DNA of 34,542 nt from assembly GCA_964485635.1 (NCBI GenBank), contig CAZAJS010000006.1:1-34542 (forward strand). The letters run 5' to 3'. Positions 1-7,876 of this stretch are shown piece after piece (position 1 is the stretch's first letter; every line of letters begins with the position of its first letter). Source of the DNA: CAZAJS01 sp964485635. Lineage in GTDB: Bacteria; Pseudomonadota; Gammaproteobacteria; Francisellales; Francisellaceae. The notes below the pieces were generated by a model that had not been told where the DNA came from, made no database searches, and saw only the letters and a program-made list of their open reading frames with translations. Position numbers and translations under genes: made by a program.

Positions 1-109
1 TTGAAATGCATGTTTTTTATATAAAAAATCATATCATGCAGATAGCATAAAGATGCCAAGCCCATGATTTGAATATTGAGTAGAGGGCAGTTTATAGATA
101 AGGTCACAC

Positions 110-133
110 GATTGAATGTCATGACATTCAATC
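110..133. repeat. Perfect 24-base palindrome downstream of feoB
   Basis: Positions 110-133 equal their own reverse complement with no spacer (half-site GATTGAATGTCA). It begins 28 bases beyond the feoB stop codon. Neither side has the T-tract expected of a Rho-independent terminator. It could be an operator for a dimeric regulator of a gene left of the window, or a hairpin protecting the feoB mRNA 3' end. The rest of 1-161 is AT-rich with no supported gene. Confidence 0.6.
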
Positions 134-161
134 AAAAAGCGCTCAAGTTGCTCAATGCCAG

Positions 162-2474
162 TTAGTGACAACCACTTGGCCCGCAGCCTTTTTTACCACA
201 GCCGCCACCGGGCAAGCTAGGTTGAAAATTTAAATGGTGACTGAGCTTTTTCATAACAAAAATTAATCCAATGATAAAAAGGCTGGTCCCGATGATCCAG
301 CTAACTGAATAAATGGGGGTTGTTGTCAAATGGGCAATTTGATATGCCCAAACAGCTCCCGTGTAGGCCATGGCTAGACTCCAGATAACTGATAACCAAG
401 CCCAACCTTTTGAAGCCTCACGAGCGGTAGTGCCAATGACAGAAACACAAGGAATGTACAACAAGACAAACAGCATATAAGCAAACGCAGCGGATAATGT
501 TCCAAAACTATGGACCATAGTCCCCATAGCGGTTTGATCCATATCAGTGTCGGCTTCATTTGCAGCAAATGGATTAATTAAGGTATCTACATTAAAGGAA
601 CGAAAACCATCAATGGTTTCTTGCCAAGCTCCATACAGTTTTTGACCAAGATGAAATTCTTGATTGGCAATGGCGCTTAAATTCTCTGGCTGCTGTTGGG
701 TATAGAGTGTATTTAACGTTCCAACAACCACTTCTTTGGCTAATGTTCCAGTCATTAAACCAACGGTAGCCGGCCAGTTATCCTGTTCAATGCCAATGGG
801 ATGAAATACAGGGGTTGCGATACGACCCATTGATGATAAAACAGATTGTTGTGACCCGCCGGCGACAATTTTGCCATTCCATTCAATGCTATTCAGTGAG
901 CCAATAATGACACATACAGGGATAATAATTTTTCCGGCACGAATTAAAAATCCTTTCAAACGTTGCCATGTATATAGAAAAACACTTTTAAAATCTGGCC
1001 AATGGTACACTGGTAGCTCCATAATAAATGGGGCGGTCGCTTGGCGTAAAAAGATAAACTTAATTAAATAGCCCGTTAAAATTGCGCCAACAATGCCAGC
1101 TAGATATAGTAAGAAAATCACAAAAGCCCCATGGATCGGGAAAAAGGCCGCGCCAAACACAGAAAAAATGGCCAAGCGGGCCCCGCAAGACATAAAGGGA
1201 GCCATCATGATCGTCATAATACGGTCACGCCGTGTTTCAAGGGTTCGGGTTGCCATAATTGCCGGCACATTACAGCCAAAGCCAACAATCAAGGGGACAA
1301 AGGCTTTTCCTGGTAAACCAATAGCTTGCATAAACCGATCCATGACAAATGCCGCTCGGGCCATATATCCAGAATCTTCCAAAAAAGATAAAAATAAAAA
1401 CATACATCCGATTTGTGGAATAAATGCTAAGACAGTGTTTAAACCTAACCCGATGCCTTGGGCAACCAGTGTAATGACAAACTCAGGCAGTCCTAGCCAT
1501 AAACCTAAGTGCATCGTCCCTTGAATGAAAAGGACATCCGATGTCGTTTCAAACAAGGGTTGCAAAGCCCCGCCAACCGTGATGGAAAACTGAAACATTA
1601 AATACATAACGAATAAAAAGATCGGGATGCCTAAATAACGATTCATGCAAAGCTTATCAAGCCATTCGGTTAATCGGTGACGACTTACCGATTGACGTGT
1701 GACAGTTTTTTCAGTCAAAAAATGAATGGCTTGATAACGTTGTGAGGCAATCATGACTAAGGGTTGATCTGAGTCAATCTGTTGCTGCATCATAGTCATA
1801 GCTTTGTGATAATTAGATGCCTCTAAAAGTTGCGGTAACAAACAGTGATTTTCTGTTAGGGCGCAAGCTAACCAATAAGCAGGGTAAGTAGGAAATTGAT
1901 GTTTTAAATCGTTTGCTAAATGTTGAATGCTAGGGTCATAAAAGTAAGTAAAATCAAAATGACAAGGTTGAATCGATGTTGAAAGCGCTTTTTTTAATGT
2001 ATCAACACCAGTTTTTTTACGCCCAATAACGGGGATGACAGGGCAGCCAAGCTGCTTTTGTAATTGTTCATAATCAATGCTTAGTCCTTTTCCGCGAGCC
2101 GTATCAATCATATTAACGGCCAGAATTACAGGGATATTCATTTCTAACAATTGCATTGTTAAATACAAATTGCGCTCTAAGTTGCTCGCATCAAGCACAT
2201 TAATAACAGCATCAGGCGATTCTTCTAACAAAAATTGACAAGCAATTTTTTCATCCAGTGAATTATCATCATAAGCGGTGAGTGAATAAACCCCAGGCAA
2301 ATCAATTAATTCAACAGTTTGCTTAGGTAAAGTAACCATTCCGGTTTTTTTATCAACGGTCACTCCACTCCAGTTGCCTACTTTTTGATTAAGACCTGTC
2401 AAAGCGTTGAAAATCGTCGTTTTCCCACAATTAGGGTTGCCAATAATGGCAATACGTTGTTTGGCTTGTGTCAT
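162..2474 (-). CDS. feoB: Ferrous iron transporter FeoB
   Basis: Inner-membrane Fe(II) transporter with an N-terminal GTPase domain. Visible G-protein motifs are G1 GNPNCGKT (residues 12-19), G3 DLPG (58-61) and G4 NMID (121-124). From about residue 285 a polytopic membrane region follows, with two Gate-type blocks including GFGCNVPAIMATRTLE. At 770 aa it is of normal bacterial length. The C terminus is cysteine-rich, with Cys759, Cys764 and Cys769 spaced five residues apart in a Gly-rich tail. The start codon overlaps the feoA stop by 4 bases (ATGA), so the two are translationally coupled. No feoC follows within the window. Expression is probably Fur-repressed through the site upstream of feoA. 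Confidence 0.97.
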   Translation of the reverse strand: MTQAKQRIAIIGNPNCGKTTIFNALTGLNQKVGNWSGVTVDKKTGMVTLPKQTVELIDLPGVYSLTAYDDNSLDEKIACQFLLEESPDAVINVLDASNLERNLYLTMQLLEMNIPVILAVNMIDTARGKGLSIDYEQLQKQLGCPVIPVIGRKKTGVDTLKKALSTSIQPCHFDFTYFYDPSIQHLANDLKHQFPTYPAYWLACALTENHCLLPQLLEASNYHKAMTMMQQQIDSDQPLVMIASQRYQAIHFLTEKTVTRQSVSRHRLTEWLDKLCMNRYLGIPIFLFVMYLMFQFSITVGGALQPLFETTSDVLFIQGTMHLGLWLGLPEFVITLVAQGIGLGLNTVLAFIPQIGCMFLFLSFLEDSGYMARAAFVMDRFMQAIGLPGKAFVPLIVGFGCNVPAIMATRTLETRRDRIMTIMMAPFMSCGARLAIFSVFGAAFFPIHGAFVIFLLYLAGIVGAILTGYLIKFIFLRQATAPFIMELPVYHWPDFKSVFLYTWQRLKGFLIRAGKIIIPVCVIIGSLNSIEWNGKIVAGGSQQSVLSSMGRIATPVFHPIGIEQDNWPATVGLMTGTLAKEVVVGTLNTLYTQQQPENLSAIANQEFHLGQKLYGAWQETIDGFRSFNVDTLINPFAANEADTDMDQTAMGTMVHSFGTLSAAFAYMLFVLLYIPCVSVIGTTAREASKGWAWLSVIWSLAMAYTGAVWAYQIAHLTTTPIYSVSWIIGTSLFIIGLIFVMKKLSHHLNFQPSLPGGGCGKKGCGPSGCH

Positions 2475-2737
2475 ACTTGTTCTACCTTTAAAAATGCAAA
2501 TTCTTTTTGACGTAATGAAACCGAAAAGTCACGAATTTTAATTTGGAGTGGTCCTCCAAAAAGCCCTTTGCGTTCAACTTGAAAAATAGTTCCTGGCAGA
2601 AAACCAAATGACAAAAGTTTTGCAAGATAATGATGAGGGCAGTCTGAGGTAAAACCAATGACTCGATAGTGGTGCTTTTGATGTCCCATAACAGACCAAT
2701 GATCATTGTATGAATAGTTGAATTTTAAGCGATTCAT
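2471..2737 (-). CDS. feoA: Ferrous iron transport accessory protein FeoA
   Basis: Small cytosolic SH3-like protein that works with FeoB in Fe(II) uptake. The recognisable part is residues 24-88, with the FeoA pattern RVIGF, then LLSFGFLPGT followed by beta-strands ending in LKVEQV. The 88 aa are slightly more than usual because of a short N-terminal extension; Met17 (MGHQKHHY) is an alternative start, and neither has a strong Shine-Dalgarno. It is first in the operon and overlaps feoB by 4 bases. A Fur box lies 18-36 bases upstream of the ATG. Confidence 0.93.
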   Translation of the reverse strand: MNRLKFNYSYNDHWSVMGHQKHHYRVIGFTSDCPHHYLAKLLSFGFLPGTIFQVERKGLFGGPLQIKIRDFSVSLRQKEFAFLKVEQV

Positions 2738-2754
2738 TTGCTGTAATCAATGGT

Positions 2755-2773
2755 AATGAGAATCATTCTCATT
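2755..2773 (-). promoter_or_regulatory. Fur box upstream of feoAB
   Basis: AATGAGAATCATTCTCATT is a 19-base inverted repeat, symmetric except for the centre base, and close to the Fur consensus GATAATGATAATCATTATC. It sits just before feoA, where Fe(II)-Fur would be expected to block transcription. I could not fix -10 and -35 hexamers around it. Confidence 0.85.
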
Positions 2774-2896
2774 TGTAAAGTTAAAATATTTGACATAAAT
2801 TAAATAATTGATGGCTTGACGCCATAAGCCACATAACTGTATTTGCTTGTTATAGGAAGAAAAGTTGCGCCTGGCAGGTGATTCAAACATTCAGAC

Positions 2897-2923
2897 ATAA
2901 AAAAAGCACCGCTTAGGTGCTTT
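2897..2923 (-). terminator. Rho-independent terminator of tRNA-Lys
   Basis: On the minus strand an 8-bp stem (AAAGCACC pairing with GGTGCTTT) with a 5-base loop runs into a T-tract. It begins 7 bases after the encoded CCA of the tRNA, so the tRNA is a single-gene transcript and does not read into feoA. Confidence 0.85.
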
Positions 2924-2930
2924 GGAAGTG

Positions 2931-3006
2931 TGGTGGGTCGTGCAGGATTCGAACCTGCGACCCGCTGGTTAAAAGCCAGCTGCTCTACCAACTGAGCTAA
3001 CGACCC
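2931..3006 (-). tRNA. tRNA-Lys (anticodon TTT)
   Basis: A 76-base cloverleaf on the minus strand. The acceptor stem GGGTCGT pairs with ACGACCC, followed by A and an encoded CCA. The D-arm contains AGCTCAGTTGGTAGAGC, the anticodon loop CTTTTAA reads TTT, and the T-arm carries GGTTCGAATCC. It decodes AAA and AAG. It stands alone between its own promoter and terminator. Confidence 0.97.
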
Positions 3007-3017
3007 GACAAGAAGGA

Positions 3018-3045
3018 ATTATACCGATTTTCAGGATTGATGCAA
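3018..3045 (-). promoter_or_regulatory. Sigma-70 promoter of tRNA-Lys
   Basis: On the minus strand, TTGCAT (3045-3040) and a perfect TATAAT (3023-3018) are separated by 16 bases. The mature tRNA 5' end is 11 bases past the -10 box, leaving a very short leader. Confidence 0.75.
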
Positions 3046-3073
3046 CCCCCTTTTAAAATTTTTTTTAATTTTT

Positions 3074-3826
3074 TTAAAAGTGAGTCGGATAAACATCAAA
3101 ACGATTCGTCTTGCCACGGTAATGAATCGGTTGATATCCAGGGATTGACAAGATTGGTGCATCAATGGGTCGTTTCAGAACGACCTTTTTTTTCGCTCGT
3201 TGTAATGCCTGGGCTAATAAGGTCTCGATATTTGTTTGATGGCCTAGTAGTTGTTGGAGTAATTGCATATTTTTTTTAACTTTTGCTGATTTTTTGCGCT
3301 CAGGAAACATTGGATCTAGATAAATCACATCATAATCGTTGGGTTGCTCAGAAAGCCAGCTTAAGCTATCGGCCCAAATAATCGAATCTAACAATAGGGG
3401 ATTCGTTGTATGTTGGCTAAATCGATAACAACCATCTTTTAAAAGCAAATAGACATAGGGGTTTTGTTCAATTCCAGTGACTTGATGGCCTCGATAGCAG
3501 AGTGTCATGGCATCTTGTCCTAGGCCAACTGTTGCATCTAAGATAGTCAAAGGCTTATTGAAACGGCCTTCGATGGCTTTTACAAGCAAAGGTTTTGCTG
3601 CTTTAGGGTGAACCCGGCGTTGAAATGCTTCAGACAGAAAATCAACCTCACTGTTTAATGAGACGACATCAGCATATAAAGAGAGTCGTTGATTGTTGGT
3701 GAACCATAAATAGGTGGACTGGCCTGTTTGATACGTCCAATCATCAGGAGGATTTAAATGATGCATAATATGCTGTTTGACTTGTTGAAAATTCGCAGCA
3801 TCAAGCGTAATTGGACTAATTTTCAT
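3074..3826 (-). CDS. rsmJ: 16S rRNA (guanine1516-N2)-methyltransferase RsmJ
   Basis: SAM-dependent methyltransferase expected to modify G1516 of 16S rRNA. With the start used here it is 250 aa, the length of the E. coli protein. Motif I is DATVGLGQDA (97-106), the acidic SAM contact is IEQNP (119-123), and the RsmJ hallmark YLDPMFPERKKSAKVKKNM is at 169-187. I chose the ATG at 3826, which overlaps the xerC stop region by 11 bases. A longer frame begins at 3865, but its 13 extra residues (MTKPIPVPIGTQT) do not look like RsmJ. Neither start has a strong Shine-Dalgarno, so translation probably depends on coupling to xerC. Confidence 0.93.
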   Translation of the reverse strand: MKISPITLDAANFQQVKQHIMHHLNPPDDWTYQTGQSTYLWFTNNQRLSLYADVVSLNSEVDFLSEAFQRRVHPKAAKPLLVKAIEGRFNKPLTILDATVGLGQDAMTLCYRGHQVTGIEQNPYVYLLLKDGCYRFSQHTTNPLLLDSIIWADSLSWLSEQPNDYDVIYLDPMFPERKKSAKVKKNMQLLQQLLGHQTNIETLLAQALQRAKKKVVLKRPIDAPILSIPGYQPIHYRGKTNRFDVYPTHF

Positions 3827-4721
3827 CGTTTGGGTTCCAATGGGCACGGGGATGGGTTTGGTCATAAATACTGGTTAATTGTTGAATATTAAGATGGGTA
3901 TAAATTTGAGTGGTGCTAATATCTTGGTGGCCTAATAACTTTTGGACGGCTAATAAATCTTTAGACCCTTCAAGCAAATGGCTGGCAAATGCATGACGTA
4001 ACATATGTGGATGAAGTTTGGGCAAATTAAGCTGTTGTGCAAAACGATCAAAGCGCTTTTGGATGGCTCGAGGTGTCAAGCCATTGCCTTGTTGACTGAC
4101 AAATAAATGCCCCTGGCCCTCGGGTAATTGGGCGCGGAATGGATACCATTGGGCTAATGCGGCTTTTGCAAAGCGTCCAAAGGGCAAATGACGAGATCGA
4201 TTGCCTTTACCTGTCACCACAAGCCGTTGGTCTTGAAAATGGCAATCTTGTTGTTTTAACTGAGCTAACTCACTTAAACGAAGTCCGCTTGCATAGGTTA
4301 ATTCAAGCATTGTATAGTCTCGAACGTGGCGCCAATCATGAGTGTTAACCTTATCAAGCAGATGCGCTATTTCATCGACACTCAAAGTGCTTGGCAATTT
4401 TTTATTGGCTTTTGGTGCTTTGATCCCCGCCATCGGATTATCAAGACGTTTGTTTGTTTCACGGATGTAAAAATCAAAAAATCCCCGCCATGAGCTAATG
4501 AGCCGTTGTAGGCTTCTTGGAGCAAGGCCTTGACTGTGATAGGCTTTAATCGCATTTTTTAACGCATTTGTTGAGATTGTTTCCCAATTCAGATTACGCT
4601 GTTCAACGTAGTTTTGTAATTTCTGACAATCTAAACGATAGTTAGCAATGGTGTGGGTTGAATAATTTTTTTGATAAGTTAAATAATTGAGAAACTTGTC
4701 AATGGTGGTGCTAATGAGCAT
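3816..4721 (-). CDS. xerC: Tyrosine recombinase XerC
   Basis: Site-specific recombinase that, with XerD, resolves chromosome dimers at dif. The SAM-like core-binding domain covers about residues 5-90 and the catalytic domain 108-290. All catalytic residues are visible: Arg148 (SGLRLSEL), Lys172 (GKG), His239 and Arg242 (HPHMLRH), His265 (LLGH) and nucleophile Tyr274 (TQIYTHL). The terminal pattern SIYDQTHPRA favours XerC over XerD. The 301 aa match the family. rsmJ follows with an overlap, forming a two-gene unit. No Shine-Dalgarno is evident before the ATG. Confidence 0.93.
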   Translation of the reverse strand: MLISTTIDKFLNYLTYQKNYSTHTIANYRLDCQKLQNYVEQRNLNWETISTNALKNAIKAYHSQGLAPRSLQRLISSWRGFFDFYIRETNKRLDNPMAGIKAPKANKKLPSTLSVDEIAHLLDKVNTHDWRHVRDYTMLELTYASGLRLSELAQLKQQDCHFQDQRLVVTGKGNRSRHLPFGRFAKAALAQWYPFRAQLPEGQGHLFVSQQGNGLTPRAIQKRFDRFAQQLNLPKLHPHMLRHAFASHLLEGSKDLLAVQKLLGHQDISTTQIYTHLNIQQLTSIYDQTHPRAHWNPNDEN

Positions 4722-4800
4722 ATTTGCTAATAAATAATCAAATCATTTTTTTTATGATAGCCGATAAGTGCTGATTTCTCTAAGTCTTTTGTGCCATTTT

Positions 4801-4829
4801 TTGTTACGATGACATTTATTCAGTAAATC
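4801..4829 (+). promoter_or_regulatory. Possible promoter of thiN-pgi-fimT
   Basis: TTGTTA and TAAATC are separated by 17 bases, with the -10 box ending 24 bases before the thiN ATG. The hexamers are only moderate matches, and there is no room for a thiamine riboswitch downstream. Confidence 0.35.
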
Positions 4830-4853
4830 AATTAAATGAATTAGAGCACTTCG

Positions 4854-5519
4854 ATGAAAGACTTATGGCAGCAATTAAGTCATGCGGATGCAGTTGTGTG
4901 CTTAAATGGAGAATTGTCATGGTCATTTATCATTGCCCATTATCAACAGCATTTAAGCGGCAAGCCAATTTATTGTGCCGATGGGGCTTGGTCTCGGTTT
5001 GAATCGGATAATCCTTTAATCTCTTATGTTTATGGTGTGATTGGTGATGGGGACTCATGCGGTGTGCAACAACAACGATTGGTTGACTATATTCATCGAT
5101 CAGATCAAAATCAAACAGATTTTGAAAAAACATTAGAATATGCTGTGTCGCAAGGCTGCCAATCGATTATTGTTTATGGGGCAAGCGGCCGTGAAATGGA
5201 TCATTTTTTGGGCAATATTTCGGTGGCCGTTACTTATTTAACTTCAATCCAGTTATGTTTTGTGGATCAATATCATCAATATGGCCTGATTGAATCGCCT
5301 TTCATACAACCAACACAAACAGACCAATTGTGTTCGTTAATGCCCATTACACCGGTTAAGCAGATGACTTCAGAAGGGCTTGTTTATCCATTAGATCAGC
5401 AAGATTTAAACTGGGGGGCGTTGATTGGTATTCGGAATCGTGCGAAAACAAATCAAATCATGCTAAAATGGGATGAAGGTTTGATTCTATTTTTTTTAGC
5501 ACATGATCATAAAAGGTAG
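4854..5519 (+). CDS. thiN: Thiamine pyrophosphokinase
   Basis: Transfers pyrophosphate from ATP to thiamine to give the cofactor thiamine diphosphate. The 221 aa show the family motifs in order: ADGAWSR (42-48), GDGDS (64-68), DQNQTDFEKTL (84-94) and GASGREMDHFLGN (109-121), which form the metal- and ATP-binding site. The C-terminal beta-sandwich ends in the thiamine-side segment GALIGIRNRA. Only 6 bases separate it from pgi, so they are probably cotranscribed. E. coli makes thiamine diphosphate with ThiK/ThiL instead; here a direct pyrophosphokinase is present, which suits salvage of external thiamine. Confidence 0.93.
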   Translation: MKDLWQQLSHADAVVCLNGELSWSFIIAHYQQHLSGKPIYCADGAWSRFESDNPLISYVYGVIGDGDSCGVQQQRLVDYIHRSDQNQTDFEKTLEYAVSQGCQSIIVYGASGREMDHFLGNISVAVTYLTSIQLCFVDQYHQYGLIESPFIQPTQTDQLCSLMPITPVKQMTSEGLVYPLDQQDLNWGALIGIRNRAKTNQIMLKWDEGLILFFLAHDHKR

Positions 5520-5525
5520 GCAACA

Positions 5526-7196
5526 ATGATGTCAGTAAAGATTCAAAACATTTTGACAGGGCAAGATGCAAGGTTTAAAACGGATCAAACATTAGTTGAA
5601 TTATTCCAACAAGATCCACAACGTGGCCAACGGTATTATCTACAGGCTGCTGGGATTGGGTTAGACTACTCAAAAAACCACTTTGATCAAGCCAGTTTGC
5701 AACAATTATTGACACTTGCGGTTGATCAAGGTGTGACCACAAAACGACAAGATTTATTTCAAGGCCAGTGTTGTAATGTCACAGAAAATCAAGCGGCATT
5801 ACATACTGCATTACGCGATTTCTCACCACAGCCTTGGGCAGGGCAAGCCATTGCTGATGATGTGGCACAAGAACAATTGAAACTGAAAACATTTGCTGAA
5901 CAAGTTATTCATGACCAATGGCGTGGTTTTTCTGGCAAGCCGATTAAATCCGTTGTCAATATTGGGATTGGAGGGTCTGATTTAGGGCCTAAAATGGTAT
6001 GTCAAGCATTAGCGCCTTATCACATAACGGGCCTATCCGTGCATTTTGTATCCAACGTTGATGCCAATGAATTATATTCTGTATTAGCCACATTAGACCC
6101 AGAAACGACGTTATTGATTATTGCGTCTAAAACTTTTAGTACACAAGAAACCTTGACAAATGCACAATCTGCTCAACAATGGTTACTTGCGCATTATGGG
6201 GAGTCTAATCAAGCAGCCATATCGCATCATTTTGTTGCTGTGACGAATGCAATTGAAAAGGCAACAGCCTTTGGAATTGATGCAAAACATTGTTTTGCAA
6301 TGCCAGCTTGGGTCGGGGGGCGCTACTCATTATGGTCAAGCATTGGTTTGCCGATTATTTTAGCGGTGGGTTGGGCTAACTTTAAAGCGCTCCTAGAAGG
6401 CGCGCATGCAATGGATCAGCATTTTTACCACGCTGAGACTCAAGCGAATATGCCGATTATTTTGGCGTTAATGGGCATTTTGAATCATAATATTTATGGC
6501 CACCCAACACAGGCTATTTTACCATATGATACCCGGTTAGAGGCCTTACCTAATTATTTACAACAAGCTGATATGGAAAGCAATGGAAAATCTTGTCAAA
6601 ATGATGGTAAGCCTGTTCAATGGCAAACCGGCCCTGTCATTTGGGGGGGTGTTGGCACGAATGGGCAACATGCGTTTCATCAATTATTACATCAAGGCAC
6701 ACAAGTGGTCCCGGCTGACTTTATTGCTATTGCTAGACCAGCTCATCAAGCGTGGGGACATCACCAAAAGCTGCTAGCCCATTGTTTCGCACAATCTGAA
6801 GCTTTAATGGTCGGGGTCAGCAAGAAACAAAAGCGGCAACAATTGATCGATCAAGGGCTAGAAGCACAACATGCAGACTGGTTGGCAGCGCATCAGGCGG
6901 TGGCAGGCAACAAACCAAGCAATACATTATTAATTGATGCTTTAACCCCCGAACGACTTGGTGCTTTAATTGCGTTATATGAGCATAAAATTTTTGTTCA
7001 AGGCATCATTTGGCAAATTAATAGTTATGATCAATGGGGGGTCGAGTTAGGCAAACAGTTAAGCAAGCCCCTTTTAACTGCATTGGAATCTAAAGAACCT
7101 ATCTTAACACATTTAAATCAGTCAGATGGATCCACGCAACATTTGCTCGAAAAAATTAAAACAATATGGGAGTCGTTTGATGATACATCAGACTAA
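5526..7196 (+). CDS. pgi: Glucose-6-phosphate isomerase
   Basis: Interconverts glucose-6-phosphate and fructose-6-phosphate in glycolysis and gluconeogenesis. The 556 aa match the long bacterial/eukaryotic type. Visible motifs are CNVTENQAALHTALR (83-97), GIGGSDLGP (147-155) and VGGRYSLWS (263-271). Catalytic residues are Glu351 (MESNGK), His382 (NGQHAFHQ) and Lys510 (GVELGK), each four residues before the E. coli numbers as I recall them. An AGGTAGG-type Shine-Dalgarno precedes a double ATG (5526 or 5529). Its last 17 bases overlap the next gene. Confidence 0.97.
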   Translation: MMSVKIQNILTGQDARFKTDQTLVELFQQDPQRGQRYYLQAAGIGLDYSKNHFDQASLQQLLTLAVDQGVTTKRQDLFQGQCCNVTENQAALHTALRDFSPQPWAGQAIADDVAQEQLKLKTFAEQVIHDQWRGFSGKPIKSVVNIGIGGSDLGPKMVCQALAPYHITGLSVHFVSNVDANELYSVLATLDPETTLLIIASKTFSTQETLTNAQSAQQWLLAHYGESNQAAISHHFVAVTNAIEKATAFGIDAKHCFAMPAWVGGRYSLWSSIGLPIILAVGWANFKALLEGAHAMDQHFYHAETQANMPIILALMGILNHNIYGHPTQAILPYDTRLEALPNYLQQADMESNGKSCQNDGKPVQWQTGPVIWGGVGTNGQHAFHQLLHQGTQVVPADFIAIARPAHQAWGHHQKLLAHCFAQSEALMVGVSKKQKRQQLIDQGLEAQHADWLAAHQAVAGNKPSNTLLIDALTPERLGALIALYEHKIFVQGIIWQINSYDQWGVELGKQLSKPLLTALESKEPILTHLNQSDGSTQHLLEKIKTIWESFDDTSD

Positions 7197-7758
7197 AAAG
7201 CGCGGATTTACTCTGATTGAATTAATGGTGTATTTAACAGTTGCCAGTATTATTTTAACTGTCTCCGGTGTGGCTTATTATTTAGCGAATCGTTATAGCC
7301 GCGGTCATGGGTATTTAACACGCTTAGAAAGCACTTTAACACGGGCCCGAACCGAGGCCATGATCAACCAGTTTCCTGTCGTGATTTGTCCAACAGATGA
7401 TGGGCAACAGTGTGCAGAGATTCAAGATGATACCAACGGTTGGGGGAATCGAGCGCTGATTGTCTTTATTTCAGAGTCAGGCACCCCGCCAAGGGATACC
7501 ACTAATGAGCCGATTATTGCAAAATTAGATCCGTCTGCCAGTCAAGATTATTTATTATGGCGTGGTTTTCCGAATACTAACTATATCCGAATGGAGCCAA
7601 ATGGATTAAGTGGTAGTAATGGCAATATTACTTATTGTGCAGCTATGACAGGCGGCCAAGATCATGCCGTTGGCGCTGTTCGTGTAAACCGAGCCGGACG
7701 TGTGATGTATTTAAATGAGCCAACGGCATCGGATGGTAGCGCATTGACATGTAATTAA
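7180..7758 (+). CDS. FimT/GspH-type minor pseudopilin
   Basis: Secreted pseudopilin of the type IV pilus or type II secretion class. The short basic leader MIHQTKKRG is followed by FTLIELMVYL, a classic prepilin peptidase site (cut G9/F10, with Glu at mature position 5) and a hydrophobic helix to about residue 34. The body resembles GspH/FimT: VVICPTDDGQQC, then a Trp-containing segment, a second cysteine at TYC (153), an AGRV strand and a C-terminal Cys191. The 192-aa start at 7180 is chosen over an upstream in-frame ATG at 7126 because GGGAG lies 7 bases before it and the leader then has normal length. It overlaps pgi by 17 bases. No other pilin, secretin or PilD gene is in the window. Confidence 0.85.
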   Translation: MIHQTKKRGFTLIELMVYLTVASIILTVSGVAYYLANRYSRGHGYLTRLESTLTRARTEAMINQFPVVICPTDDGQQCAEIQDDTNGWGNRALIVFISESGTPPRDTTNEPIIAKLDPSASQDYLLWRGFPNTNYIRMEPNGLSGSNGNITYCAAMTGGQDHAVGAVRVNRAGRVMYLNEPTASDGSALTCN

Positions 7759-7876
7759 TGTTATGCCAATGCGATGCTTAGAAAACGGGTATAGGTATGT
7801 TGCTGATTTTTTATTAAGCATGGCTATGGTAATATAAAAATCGATTCAAGCATCAATCATTGATAAGGAGACAATT

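Noticed and set aside
13..28. 16-base A/T palindrome
   Set aside because: Made only of a T-run, ATAT and an A-run; expected by chance in AT-rich intergenic DNA.
1..65. Open minus-strand frame of about 21 codons from an ATG at 65 running off the left edge
   Set aside because: Too short to judge, AT-rich composition, no ribosome binding site; could be chance.
1093..1524. 143-codon plus-strand frame inside feoB
   Set aside because: Antisense shadow of the FeoB membrane domain; basic, no domain, no ribosome binding site.
2800..2991. 63-codon minus-strand frame through the tRNA-Lys region
   Set aside because: It is the tRNA and its terminator read as protein.
4735..4760. ATCAT/ATGAT inverted repeat around a T-run upstream of xerC
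   Set aside because: Only 5-bp arms in AT-rich DNA; not convincing as terminator or operator.
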